A stretch of 64,000 nt of DNA from Hysterangium stoloniferum (Eukaryota > Basidiomycota > Agaricomycetes > Hysterangiales > Hysterangiaceae), in assembly GCA_015178975.1 (NCBI GenBank), contig WHVD01000064.1, forward strand, positions 62,001-126,000. The letters run 5' to 3'. The notes beneath the pieces are model-generated. The model saw only the letters and a program-made list of their open reading frames with translations, had not been told where the DNA came from and made no database searches. How positions within the stretch are numbered: position 1 is the stretch's first letter; each line of letters begins with the position of its first letter. Positions 35,926-48,617 of the stretch are shown here, piece by piece. Position numbers and translations under genes: made by a program.

Positions 35926-37563
35926 TCACAGGCCAAGTTTGGCAAGGAGCTCCCTTGCGGCGCTGCCCACATCACATGGGAGATCGAGTTCCGCCACTGC
36001 AGGGTGCTCCATAAGCCACCTGGCTTGGTCTCCGGCAGAAACACCTGTGAGTCCATAATTTAAGTACACAGATTGCTCGAAGACATACAACGGCTATTAC
36101 CGTCATATAACACCCCGTATACACCCATTGCGATAGGGGCCGTGATGCCTAATTTATCTATAATCGCTTTAGCCCCCTTTGCCGTGGCCACACCTTCGGC
36201 GACACTCCCCAAACTAGCCAATATTTCTGGAAGGCTTTCACCGCATCCTAGCCTATAGCCAACGGTGAAATTCCGGCTGTTTTTGGAGCTGCAGGTGAGA
36301 AATAGGTCGCCTACTCCTGCAAGTGTTAAGAAGGTCAGGGGAGCTGCACCGTATGCTGTGCCGATACGTGTCATTTCAGCTAGTGCACGAGTTATCAGCC
36401 CTTTATGGAATGGACGGGTTAGGGTTAGGGTATATCTATTCGTCGATATTAAATTTCCGACTTGCCTGCGCGGGTGTTGTTTTCATATCCCAGACCTTCG
36501 GCTATGCCAGCTGCAATGGCATATACGTTCTTCAAAGCACCAGCTAATTCCACACCGATAGGATCTGTTCCGGTGTAGCTGGGTGGCGTTAACTACGCCG
36601 TTTGAGCACTAATTTCAAGAATCTCACCATCTGAACCATGGCTGGTGGAGTAACTCTGATGTCCTCGTTGCGTGGGCCTTGGATAGGGAACTAACTGAAA
36701 CGGTTGTTGGCTGTCGCCGCACGACTGGCCTACGACTCAGTTCACCGTTAATTGATAGAGTTTGCGACATACTTTCAGAGGCAAAAGAAGGACCAGACTA
36801 ATGATGTCAAATTCAGGATTATGCACACCGAAGGGGCAAAATGCGCATACCACAAACGAAGCTACGCAAGCGATCTCTCTCCCCAATGTATCTGCGATTA
36901 TCTCAAGGGTTAGGGCGTTGGTCTTGGATTCAATACCCTTGTTGACAAAAATAAAAAGTGGATCTCTCAAATTTGCATTTGAAGACGATGGGACTGGTGC
37001 TGAATGTTCAAAAATATACTTCGGCAGGTGAGATTTCAAGTCTTGCAGAGTCTGTCTAAATATAAATTGCTTATAAGAACACGCGTGTGACAAAAATAGC
37101 CAACGAGGACGACGCACCTCAATCCCTCTGTTGGTACAGCAAAAACGAACACGTCCATATTCATTAGTGTGTCTCGCATGGGAAAATCGGGGCCCACAGC
37201 GCGGACAGAATCAGGAAACACATGGTCTTTGTGGCACTTGGGATGCGTATGTAAGGAGTTCATAGCTTTAACCACTGAAGCGGAACGTGACCACATCAAG
37301 ACTTGGTGTGAGGCATCTGCCAGATGGTCTGCAAGACACGACCCTACATAATGCACGTCGAACCAGTTAGTTACCGAAGGTCGCGTGCCATTCTCCTGCT
37401 CACCAAAATTACCACTTCCGAATATACACACATTGCGAGATGCTGTTTTAATATATGACATTCCTAAGGTCTTTCGAGTCGAATACCAACGATAATTTGG
37501 AGCATGAAAGCGAGACAAACGAATAGGGGCCGTGGGGGCAAGTTTCAGCAAGGGCACGATCAT
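35926..37563 (-). CDS. Glycerol-3-phosphate dehydrogenase, GpsA-like, mitochondrial-type leader
   Basis: NAD(P)-dependent enzyme converting dihydroxyacetone phosphate to glycerol 3-phosphate. The N-terminus ([20 protein letters not shown]) is Arg/Ser-rich like a mitochondrial leader. The Rossmann motif GSGNFG is split by an intron from SCLADHLAD. Further landmarks: [93 protein letters not shown] and a C-terminus ELLAKLGL ending at TGA 35926-35928. One intron (about 36416-36470) begins GC instead of GT and carries two telomere-like CCCTAA units. The usual SGPSFAxE segment between the intron near 36800 and QPTTVS is not recognisable, so the gene may be damaged or mis-spliced in my reading. It shares a 159-bp divergent promoter with SED5. 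Confidence 0.78.
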
Positions 37564-37722
37564 TACTCACGTGACGTCAGACGCTCGGCTTACATAGCAG
37601 TATGTGATTGTACACCCAACCAACCTTCAACTCACTTGACACATCCCTAATCAGCCTCTTTATTCACTCATTGACAAATTACACTTATTATTTTTGCATA
37701 CTATACATTATAAACCTATAGG
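37564..37722. promoter_or_regulatory. Divergent intergenic promoter, GpsA-like gene / SED5
   Basis: The 159 bp between two divergently oriented start codons must hold both core promoters. It is AT-rich near SED5 and contains CACGTGAC-type sequence (about 37570-37577) near the dehydrogenase start. No specific factor site can be proven. Confidence 0.5.
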
Positions 37723-39103
37723 ATGCCAATCCAAGATCGCACACACGAATTCCGGGCGTGTGTTGACTCTATCCGGAATCGCAGCGCAGTGCGCAACCCC
37801 GCGAAGCAGCAATTATTGCAGAATGGAAAAAATCCGGCGTCGGTGAAGAGTGAGTTTTCGAGGATGGCGGCGGGGATTGGGAAGGATATTGCGAAGACTA
37901 CGGGCAATTTGGGGAAGTTGGCACAACGTATGTGGTGGTGGTGTTGTTTTCTGCACGTGTAAGGCTGGCCTGATGTTCGCTGTCAGTGGCAAAGCGAAAA
38001 ACGCTGTTTGATGACCGGCCGATGGAGATCAGCGTGTGTATTTAGTTTATCAGAGTGTGTTTTCGAGACTGATGTTGCTCTAGGAGCTCACACATTGGAT
38101 CAAACAAGATATTGCTAAAATAAATAAGGATATTGCTTCATTGCAAGCGTATGTCCGTGCGCAACAGTCACAGTCTAAAGGGCGCACAAAACAGGTCGAA
38201 GAACATAATAACAACGTGGTCATGATGCTTCAGAGTAAACTCGCAACGACAAGTATGAGTTTCAAGGACGTTCTGGAGCTTCGGACACAGGTGCCGTTTC
38301 TTATATTTGGATCAAGAAAGCGGTCTAACGATGCTTCAGAACATGAAAGAGACCAAAGATCGCACGGAGCAATTCATGTATTCGACGGCGCAGGCGGCGA
38401 ATCAAGCACCCTCAAGTACGTATTTCCAGCTCACACCAAGAGTCGACTAATGACCGTATCCGTAGATTCATTGTTATTCGCGTCACAGCGGAGCGACCCG
38501 TCGCGGCCAGACTGGAAGGGAAAAGGCCGTGAAGCGCAAGACGGGGACCTGCTTGCATTAGATATCAACAGCGCCGAGGAGGGCGTACCGCGGAATGACG
38601 GAGGCTCGTTCATGCAGATGCAGATAACAGAACAACAAGTGCGTAGCCATCTCCCTCATGGCGTGCCCCGTACTGATTGCCACGTCACCACTCAGGATAC
38701 CTACATCCAATCCCGTTCCACCGCGATTGAGTCCATAGAGTCCACTATTGCAGAGCTCGGGCAGATATTTACCCAACTTGCAACAATGGTTGCTGAACAA
38801 AGGGAGACGGTTCAGCGGATTGATGCGGATACATTAGATATAGCCAGCAACGTCTCAGGCGCACAGCGGGAGTTGCTTAAGTATTATGCCAGTATATCGA
38901 GCAATCGGTGGCTCATGCTAAAGGTGTTTGGCGTTCTTATTGTGTTTGTGAGTGTAGTATTGTCCTGTGTGGGTATGGCCAGTGCTAAAATGATGTCTGA
39001 AACAGTTTTTAGTTTTTATTCTCGTTTCGTAATCTGCACTTTTCCTATAGAAGTCGCTGTCATCATTGTCCTTCCACCCTTTTCATTATTACCCGGACTA
39101 TGA
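37723..39103 (+). CDS. SED5: Syntaxin-5 orthologue, Golgi t-SNARE (SED5)
   Basis: Qa-SNARE for ER-to-Golgi and intra-Golgi fusion. The start MPIQDRTHEFRACVDSIRNR is the conserved Sly1-binding N-peptide (DRTxEF). Exons: 37723-37927, 37987-38033, 38084-38290, 38340-38415, 38466-38638, 38696 onward. Conserved parts: KSEFSRMAAGIGKDI, LFDDRPMEIS, HWIKQDIAKINKDIASLQAY, a linker of low complexity, and the SNARE helix with the zero-layer Gln in QRIDADTLDIASNV and the upstream AELGQIFTQLATMV. A tail anchor WLMLKVFGVLIVF follows. Open frame runs on to 39103, giving a tail much longer than usual after the membrane segment; a donor-like GTGAGT at about 38948 suggests another intron, so the true end is uncertain. 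Confidence 0.88.
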
Positions 39104-40074
39104 ATATGAAGATGTCTTATTTACTTAGTATGCCTACCCCACGTCTGATACTTCCTGCGGTATATCCTAGCGCTGAGGCTCAAATTCTCGGAATATCCTC
39201 TGTGAAATTCATGGAAAATATCACGTTTGCCCAGACAATGGTACGATTTTTGAACGCATCAGAAAATTCATATAGTTTATGAATTCTCTGGCCGCTTTGA
39301 ATCATACGAGTGTTTGGGGGTTCTCAATGCTGGATTAATATGAATGTATCCTATCTCGATGATTTAATTCGTAAGTACTGAACTTCTTAATTCATATACA
39401 CATTCTAGCCTTGAGAATCTTCCAGTATAACCGGCCCTTGTACCTTGTGCCTTGTGCAACTGTCGACCTGTTGCATGTTATGCTGTCAGATGGTCCAATG
39501 AATTCAGCAAAGTCAATACCTATAGCGATTGGAGTCCTCCATACTGTAGGTAATCATCATACCAATAATAGGCATAGATGCAACTGTAAACGAACACCAA
39601 GTTTTCTTCCAGAAGGAAAATTGTAACCACGGGCAATCTCTTGACAATCCACGCACCTGACATTTCCAGTAACCATCAAGAGTAGGGCACGGGCCTAGAG
39701 CCAGGGACGTGTATAATTTGGAAGGAGGAGCCAGTCAATCGTTGAATAGCACCAGAAGGCACCAATTCAGGCTTTGGCAAAGATTGGCACCCGCCAATGG
39801 AAATGCACAGAATATTTGGGTCTTGGTGTTGCTACTGTGATACCAGCTGTCATAAATAGTATATTTCAGCATCAAATTGAACGAGACAGCAGGAAAGCTA
39901 CAGAGCTTTCTACTCTCTTTTTCGGTTTGGCCTGTTCTCGGACTCTCGGCGCTTATTGCAGCCTATCTTACGTAATTAGATCATATCCCGCTAAAGTATA
40001 TTAGGTAGCACCTCAAAAAATAGAAACGTCAGGGGTTATCGTCGTTCAAGCCTGGTCAGTAGTAGCACCACAAG
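39104..40074. other. Intergenic region, nothing recognised
   Basis: About 970 bp. The frame at 39411-39626 and its antisense do not match any family I can name. Upstream of 40075 should lie the promoter of the GDP-fucose synthase gene. Confidence 0.4.
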
Positions 40075-41489
<1,415 letters not shown>

Positions 41490-42363
41490 GCTTCTGGGTG
41501 TCGGCTCCTTCGGTATGTGTGCCGTCGGGTTGAATCCGATTGGACTGTGGACGATTACTCTGTTACTGGCAAAGAGATATATTCTGCAGGAAAATACAAG
41601 ATTTGTTTTGCGTTTAATGGATTGTAGAAATGTCCGCAAATTGCGTTCATATTATTATATTAATATAACATATGATGTTCTATGAATATTACGCGCATGG
41701 CCGGTCGACTGGTCCCTCTTGAAAATTTCTTTCCCCCATTTCTTTTCCTCAGACACTAGCGACGAGTTCACTACTTGTCAGGCACGTGATGCAAATACGA
41801 ATTATTCAAGCAGCTCCTCCTCGAGCTCGATACCGAGCCACAAAGGCTCAGCCATCGATCCGATGCTATGAAATTATGGTTCGACTCACCTCGTCGACTA
41901 CACAGTACTTATAGCACGGCTAGGCTGTTCATCGATGTGTATCGTTGCTTCGCATCTATAGACGGCGCAGCATCGATTTCGCCCCCAAGACCATTTACCC
42001 CTTGGATTTGAATGCAGATCTGTCAGCGTGACGCGCGCGCGCATATTGAAGTTCCATCCACGAACTCGATCGGACCGCACTCAGCCTCAAGTCTCGATGG
42101 ATATCTATACATATATACATCTATACGTACAGCGAAGGATAAATAAAAATAAAAAAACATAATAATATCACCCGAGACTCGGTGAAATTGGGCGAGACCG
42201 TATTCGTAGTGTCCGACCACGTGTAATACGTTACTGTTACCCGAGCGTTACTGAGTGTGTACCTCTCTGTCTTTCAATCCCATCGTGACCGTGTCTTTTT
42301 TCTGCGCGTCTGAGTCTTCAGAGACAAGACGTCCTCATCACCAGTAACATCCTCGAACAACTT
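41490..42363. other. Intergenic, promoter side of the ankyrin-CCCH gene
   Basis: About 870 bp. No gene recognised. Contains AT-rich TATA-like tracts near 42100-42160; their role is not established. Confidence 0.4.
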
Positions 42364-44316
42364 ATGGTATCGCCACTCTGGAAAGCCTGCCAGGAGGGCG
42401 ATGCTACTCGTGTCGATGAGATCTTAGTGGAGGCTTCAGGTGTAGACATTGAGATTAAAGGTAACGTGTCATTTCTGTCCGTCCGTCAAACCCCATCTCC
42501 ATCTTTCTTGCGTAGACCATACTGGAGTTACCCCACTCATCCAGGCCATCAAAGGCGGTCACGTCGAGATCGTGAAAGCCCTCATCGGAAAGGGTGCAGA
42601 TCCGTCCAACGCTTCCGCCCAGGGAAGACCGGACACCTACACCACCGATCCCCTCATCCTCCACATCCTCGCCGATGCTCGTGGCGACCTCATGCCCTAT
42701 CCAGATCGGTTGGTAGAACAGCCGCAGTTGCAGCAGCATCCACAACCCCAGTTTTATCCGTATCCTCCCTATGGCTATCCTCCGTACCCACCCCAAGATG
42801 GATGGTACCCTCCCGCACCGCAACAGCAGGGCCAGCCATCTCCCCAGGACGGCGACCCCGTCGCGGCGAATCTGCCGCCCCCCGAAGTCTCGAGGAACAT
42901 CCCTTGCCGGTGCGCACAATTTTATCTCTAATGAACGTCTTCTAATTTACGTGGTGACATCTATCCAGGTACTTCCCTGCCTGCCGCTACGGCACATCCT
43001 GCGCATTCCTCCACCCCCAAACACCCTATTTCGCGGGCCCGCTCCCGCCCCCGGCCCAGTATCCGGCGTACTACCCCCACCCGCATCAGCACCCGCCCCT
43101 CCGCCACCCCCGCCCGTCCCGCCACACTTTTCCCCGACGGCGCAGGGCCACGGCCACATCCGCGCGCACTCGCACTCGGAGATCATGTCCATGTCCCCCC
43201 CGCCGCCGCCGCCGCCCCCTATGATGGGATACATGCCGATGTCGCCGACGGGGTACCAGGGATATCCCCCGCCGCCCCCGCCACCACCACCAGCGGGTGT
43301 GGATGAGAGCGGGACCCCGCTCTCGCCGTATGCGAATGGTGCGCCGGGTGCTGGGCCAGGTGGGTATCCCGCCCCGTATGGACCGAATGGGTATGCGAAT
43401 GGAGTGGGGCATCATGGACCTGGCGGGGGGAGGCCGAGGAGGGGGAGCGTTGCGTTCCGAGATAGGGAGGGGCGGATGCTCAATGGTAATGGCGGAGGAT
43501 TTGGGGGGAAAAAACCGGCGTGTTTGTTCTACCCTAGTGGGCGGTGTAGGAATGGGTGAGTGTGTTTTTGTTCTTGTTCTTGGTCCTGCATAGTTTGATG
43601 GCTGTTGCTCACATCATCTTATCGACAGTGATGAATGCCGATTCCCGCACGTCATGAGCGATCCTAACAATCCTCCTCCGCCACATGGTCATGGTGGCCG
43701 TCCACACTTCCCGTCCCGCCGTGGCGGATATAATGGTAACGGCGGGTCGACGGGCTTGGAAGACCGTATGGGAGGAATGAGAATCGGTGCACATGCGAGG
43801 AATAGGTCGCAGACTAACCCCGGACAGGGACAGGGACAGTCTCCCGCTCCCCAAGGGGCTCAGCAGCAGCAGCAGCAGCAACGCATCCCCAGCGCCGACG
43901 AGTTCCCCGTTTTGAACGGCCACCTGAGCACGAGCGGGAGTGAGAATGGCGTGAACAGCCACAGTGGTCATGCGCAGGAGCACGGGAGCGGGGCCGAAAG
44001 CGGACACACGAACGGCCATGCGACCCCGAACACGCCTGCAAATGGACACGCCAATGGCCACGCTCATTACCAAAACGGATGGGCTAACGCGATGAACGGC
44101 ACGGGTCCCACCGCCGCGCAGATTTTGCGCGAGGGAAGTAGAGGGACCTCCCCTGTTCCGAAGCCTGTTCCACCAAAAGCCCACGCGCACGGGCCGCCCT
44201 TGGAAAATAAGGCGGCGGCGGTGGCGAGCAAGGCCGGGGATGTCATTGCTGGCAAACCCGCGAGTCTTTCGGTGAAGGAAAATTTGAAGCCTGTGGAGGT
44301 TAAGATCGCTGCGTAG
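42364..44316 (+). CDS. Ankyrin-repeat and CCCH zinc-finger protein
   Basis: Likely RNA-binding regulator. Exon 1 encodes MVSPLWKACQEGDATRVDEI, the start of an ankyrin unit. Exon 2 continues with HTGVTPLIQAIKGGHVEIVK and ALIGKGADPS. A Pro/Gln/Tyr-rich linker leads to the first CCCH finger, C-x5-C-x5-C-x3-H in CRYFPACRYGTSCAFLH (exon starting at 42969). A second finger, C-x8-C-x5-C-x3-H (ACLFYPSGRCRNGDECRFPH), is split by an intron at about 43558-43628. The C-terminus is Gly/Asn/His-rich with a poly-Gln run (CAG repeats at about 43861-43880). Between the two fingers, in a proline-coding C-rich stretch (about 43080-43220), the reading frame changes, so there is an unseen small intron, a sequence error or a true frameshift. 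Confidence 0.8.
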
Positions 44317-45540
44317 GCTGGTAGCGGTCTTTTCTTCTTTTTTTTTTGTCATATGCGGGCTGGGCCGATATTAGAAGTAACATCATCCATCACTGCCTCT
44401 TTTTTTTTTGTCTTTTTTTTTTTTTGGTTGCGGATCTATTCATACGACATTCTCTTTTTCTCCGTATTGTCCCCCCTCCCCTCCCCCTCTTTTTTTTCTT
44501 TCCTTCTTGATTGAGTGATTGGTTTATCGCTGTTAATGCTAAATTTCCCATCGTTTTGCTTTATTCTGGTTCCCCCGCCTTGATCACATGCACCGCACCA
44601 TGCCCTCCCCCCCTTTCCCCTCGTCCTCATTACGCATTACGTGTCTACACACCAACAATCACGAACACACCAACCCTTACACGCATTTCTTCTTTCCGTT
44701 TCACTTGGACCTCCTCTCCTCTCCTCTCCTGTTCCCTTGCAAGTGATGGTTGCGGATCGGGTTCCGTGGCTCTTTCGTTTCTTTTTTTTCTTTTTTTCAA
44801 TTCATTTGTTGCGCTGTTTCTACATTGTTTACAGTTTGTCACATATTCACCTTCCACATTAACCTGCATTTATCTCTCTCTCGGGTCTTACCACCTTCCT
44901 CTTCTCCTCTCGTTTCTCCTCCCTCTTTTCCTCCTGTTCGTCCTCCCCCTTCTCTTCCCGCTCCTCCTCCCTCTTCCCCTCCCGTTCGTCCTCCCTCTTC
45001 CCCTCCCGTTCGTCCTCCCTCTTCCCCTCCCGTTCGTCCTCCCTCTTCCCCTCCCATTCGTCCTCCCTCTTCCCCTCCCATTCGTCCTCCCTCTTCCCCT
45101 CTCGTCCCTCCTCCTTTCCCATACCACCATCCCTTGTCTTCTCCCTTCTTGATTGGTTGGCGGTATACAATCCAAAAGCTTTCCCGCTCCCTTCCCTTGT
45201 CTCGTGTTGTTTGTTCAACGTTCAACTGTCACCATCATATATGTCGAGTCCTGTCCAAGCCGTCTACCCATCTTTCCTTTCCCCTTTTTCCATGTCCCCG
45301 GTCCGCCCTGTGCGTTCAGTATCCAGTATACACTACATAAAAAGGCTCATCATCTTTTCCCGTATACGTATCCTCTGTCCCTCGTACTCCATCATGTATG
45401 TATGTCGGTTGCTAGCTATTATTTGGTCTCTCTCATTATGCATCCTTTCCATTGTTGTTTTTTATTTTTTATTTTCTTCTTTTTTGTTAGGGTTTAATGT
45501 GAGGTGGCGGAAATGCGAATCATTGAGAGAGTAGATGTCG
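44317..45540. other. Pyrimidine-rich stretch downstream of the CCCH gene
   Basis: Strongly T- and C-rich on this strand, with several homopolymer T runs. Long open frames here (both strands) are compositional and repeat artefacts and not genes. It contains the 24-bp minisatellite listed separately. Confidence 0.55.
44936..45108. repeat. 24-bp minisatellite, about seven units
   Basis: Unit TTCGTCCTCCCTCTTCCCCT followed by CCCG, repeated with few substitutions; first and last units are degenerate. As 24 is a multiple of three, each strand shows long artefactual open frames (Leu-Pro-Phe-Val or Glu-Gly-Arg repeats). Confidence 0.85.
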
Positions 45541-46119
45541 GTAAAGGGTAATTACTCCCTGGTCCCTGGTCGTATATAGGAGCTCCAACATTCATTTTCT
45601 TACGACACGCTCCTTGCTAGGGAAGGGTTTGGAAACAAAAGAAAAGATGGCAAGCAACACGCGCCTGATGTGCTTGCAATACAGCGCTAAGATTCTGACT
45701 TCAGCCTTGTGTGCGCCAAAAATACAATTATATTTGATGATATTAGAGCATCAAAACATGATAAATACAATTCCCTGGTGAAATATATCTTGTGCACTAC
45801 TTAATTGGCACATCCTTAATTTTAGTCCTTCCTTGAGTAATATTGATTCTCAAATAGACCCATTAGAGTCCAAAATAACAAAATATAACTTTTAAATGAC
45901 GTGGGTTCTAGGTTTACGCGAAAAACTTGTATGTCGCGGCAGTTCCTTCCTAATTAGGAAGTGCCGCGACACTGAAAGAACTTTCCTTGTGGATCACAGA
46001 GGCTCTAAAAATTGTCAAATACTTTATGTCAAATGCTCTATATTGTGCTATATGCTCTTGAAATGAAAATTATGTACAGAAAACACATTAGGGGTCAGGT
46101 TTGGGTTTAGGGTTAGGTT
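45541..46119. other. Intergenic, boundary of the right-hand repeat region
   Basis: No gene. Includes an inverted repeat at 45932-45971 and short telomere-like GGGTTTAGGGTTAGG sequence at about 46102-46128. Confidence 0.45.
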
Positions 46120-46700
46120 TAGGGTTTCATTCCAAGAGCAAGGAACAAAAAAAATATTGACTCTATTTCTTCTGATGATTACCTATATACAATCTCCATT
46201 ATTGAAGGCCAGCAGACCCTGCTGCTTTTGAAGTTTCAAACATTTCATGTTCAAGTAATCCAATGGCTTCTTTGTCAACATCAGTACCTAGCTATACTGT
46301 ATATGCTACAAGTGCTTTAGTAGGTCTTGAAATAGTTGTGTGTGTTTAGGAAGATCCTCAAAAGGTAGACTATCAGGGGATACTTGTTAAATTTGATGAT
46401 GAAACACACCTTTTTATAGGGGGAGTCCACCAATTATTGCAACTTTTCATATGAAGATGCTAATTGTGGACCATGCTTTTGGAGGTTAATGTGTGTCAGA
46501 ACCACTATACACCTCCCAGAGCATCCAACCTATATTGTCAGGAGGTGCTACACTAACTGACACAAGATATTGAGAAACAAATACTTTTATTACAAGCTTA
46601 TTAAACCCTTGTATATTGTGTATTGCAATAGAGTCAACTCATACTATTTTTAATAATACTTGCATGTAGGACTGTTTCAGGATATTGTTAAGATCTAAGG
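46120..46700 (-). pseudogene. Unrecognised coding relic, copy 1 (partial)
   Basis: Two blocks (about 46125-46385 and 46665-46690) match the relic at 50020-52316, including the minus-strand peptide DKEAIGLLEHEMFETSK. The blocks are separated by about 275 bp of unrelated sequence, so this copy also carries an insertion. No complete frame. Function unknown. Confidence 0.55.
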
Positions 46701-46783
46701 AAAGGGGGCAAAGGAGGCTCTATGTATGTATGTCAGGGTGCCAAGGCTCAAAAAATGTCAAATATTATGTCTTAGAAGTTCTA

Positions 46784-48386
46784 CAGTGACTTACAAAACA
46801 TATCCAATGTTTTGTAGTTTCAGCTTATACATGCTATATCCCAGTAGATAAAATAGTAGAAATCACCAGAATATTTGTGAACATGACCTATCATGTATAT
46901 ATTTATATGGTAGAACTATATTATGTAATATCCATATATGGAAACACTATGAATATTTCAATGGAGAGCATTCATTGGATACATTTTGTAACTGACACAT
47001 TTAGGCAGGAAATTACTAGTATTTAGTACTTAGTGTAGCTACCCTTTGCCTTTAATACATCTGAAGCCCTCCTAGGCATACTTTAAATCAAATCCTGACA
47101 CACCTTTTCATCAATATTGTACCATTCATCCACCACCCTCTCCCACAACTCTTCCATCCCCTGGGGTGCATTCTCATACCCTGCCAACCTCCTCTTCAGG
47201 TGATTCCATAGGTGTTCAATGGGATTCAAGTCAGGAGACTGTGCTGGCCATGAGAGAACCCTGAAACCATTTTCTTGGAACCAATTCTGGGCCTTCTTGC
47301 AGGTATACTTGGGGTCATTGTCTTGCTGGAAGATGATACCATTGGCAGATTTACCATAGTCCTTAAGACTTGCTTGCAGGTCATCCTCCAGAACCAGGAT
47401 GTAGAGATCCCCATCAATCCTTCCATCAATCTTGCATGCATACCCAACCCCCTCCCACAGCATGCACCCCCAAACCATTAAAGATCCACCACCAAACTTC
47501 AGGGTTCCCTCAACCAGCCTGTCACTCAAGCCCTCCCCTGCCTTTTTCCACACCCACTTCCTGCCATCTGACCCCAGCCTATTAATTTTGGTCTCATCAG
47601 ACCACACCACCTTCTTCCAATCCTCCACAGTCCAATCCTGATGTGCCAAAGCAAAATCCATCCTCTCCTTCCTATGCCTCTTAGACAGAAGAGGCCTTTT
47701 CTTCTTTACCACAGGCTTCATCCCAGCTGCCTTGAGTCCACGACACACTGTTTGAGGATTGAGTGACTGGTTGGTGATAGTGCAAAGTGCCTTTGTTGCA
47801 TCTACAGCTGTATCAGCCTTTCCATAGCTGATAAGGTGTTGTGCAAAATGGATGTTGGCTGTGGAGAGTTTGGAAGGGTGACTACCAGAGGACTTAGAAA
47901 GGTGGGAACAGTGTTTAGAACAAAGTCTAGAGATAGTAGCATTGCTATAGCCAGTAGAAACTGAAATATGTCTGGCAGAATGGCCAGCATTAAGTAGAAA
48001 AAGGATCTCATACTGGGCAGCAGTGGAAAGGGATGCATAGTTAGAATTGAGGGAATCTTAGCTGAGAAAGCCCTTCTGCTTATACTGTAGTATAGAATGA
48101 TCACATGACATGTTGAAAAACATAAACAACTGCAAACAATCAACATAGGCACATGGTTTTCATGCTAGAACCTGTCAGTTACAAAACGTATCCAATGAGC
48201 GCTCTCTATTAAAATATTCATAGTGTTTCCATATATGGATATTACATAATATAGTTCTACCATATCCATATATACATGATAGGTCATGTTCACAAATATT
48301 TTGGTGATTTCTACTATTTTATCTACTGGGATATAGCATATATAAGCTGAAACTACAAAACATTGGATACATTTTGTAAGTCACTG
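46784..48386 (-). mobile_element. Tc1/mariner-type DNA transposon with TA duplication
   Basis: A 1603-bp element flanked by TA (46782-46783 and 48387-48388). Its ends begin CAGTGACTTACAAAA and form long terminal inverted repeats of about 210 bp (46784-46996 and 48173-48386). Each repeat also carries at its inner side a second, inverted copy of the tip sequence (CATTGGATACATTTTGTAAC). It encodes one Tc1-type transposase on the minus strand. The ends are well preserved, suggesting recent activity. Confidence 0.93.
47083..48111 (-). CDS. Tc1-type transposase (DD34E), one in-frame stop
   Basis: Cut-and-paste transposase. From ATG 48111 the frame is 343 codons including the stop at 47083. The N-terminal half has two helix-turn-helix-like regions (STAAQYEILFLLNAGHSARH and the NPQTVCRGLKAAG region). 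The catalytic triad is visible: VVWSDETKIN (first Asp), IIFQQDNDPKYT (second Asp), and DLNPIEHLWNHLKRRL (Glu), with 34 residues between the last two. A TAA at 48058-48060 (codon 18) interrupts the frame. The longest ATG-initiated uninterrupted part starts at 47748 and lacks the DNA-binding region. Either this is a near-intact inactive copy or a small 5' intron bypasses the stop. Nearby AG acceptors make that possible. Confidence 0.88.
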
Positions 48387-48617
48387 TATATTGTATTATA
48401 TGTATGTCTTAAAAATGAATATTATGTACAGAAAACTTTTTTATTTGCATTAAAACATTTTATATCCTATGTAAGTCTCTTTATAATTCAGCCTGTATTC
48501 TTTCAGACTGCTTCTCAAATAAAGCTTTCTAACACAGTCCCTCTCCTTTGTGCTTCTGAACTGGTTGAGGTTTTGGTCTATTTAGAGGGAAATGTGGGGC
48601 TCTTGAGTGTCTGGTTC

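Noticed and set aside
36417-36431. Telomere-like GGGTTAGGG repeat as a possible chromosome end or fusion point
   Set aside because: Only two units, within an intron and flanked by coding exons of one gene.
39411-39700. Possible retroelement or oxidoreductase remnant
   Set aside because: Neither strand gave a motif specific enough to name a family.
44511-45225. Long open frames on both strands (Leu/Pro/Phe-rich and Glu/Gly/Arg-rich)
   Set aside because: They arise from the 24-bp minisatellite and pyrimidine-rich composition; no domain, no splice structure.
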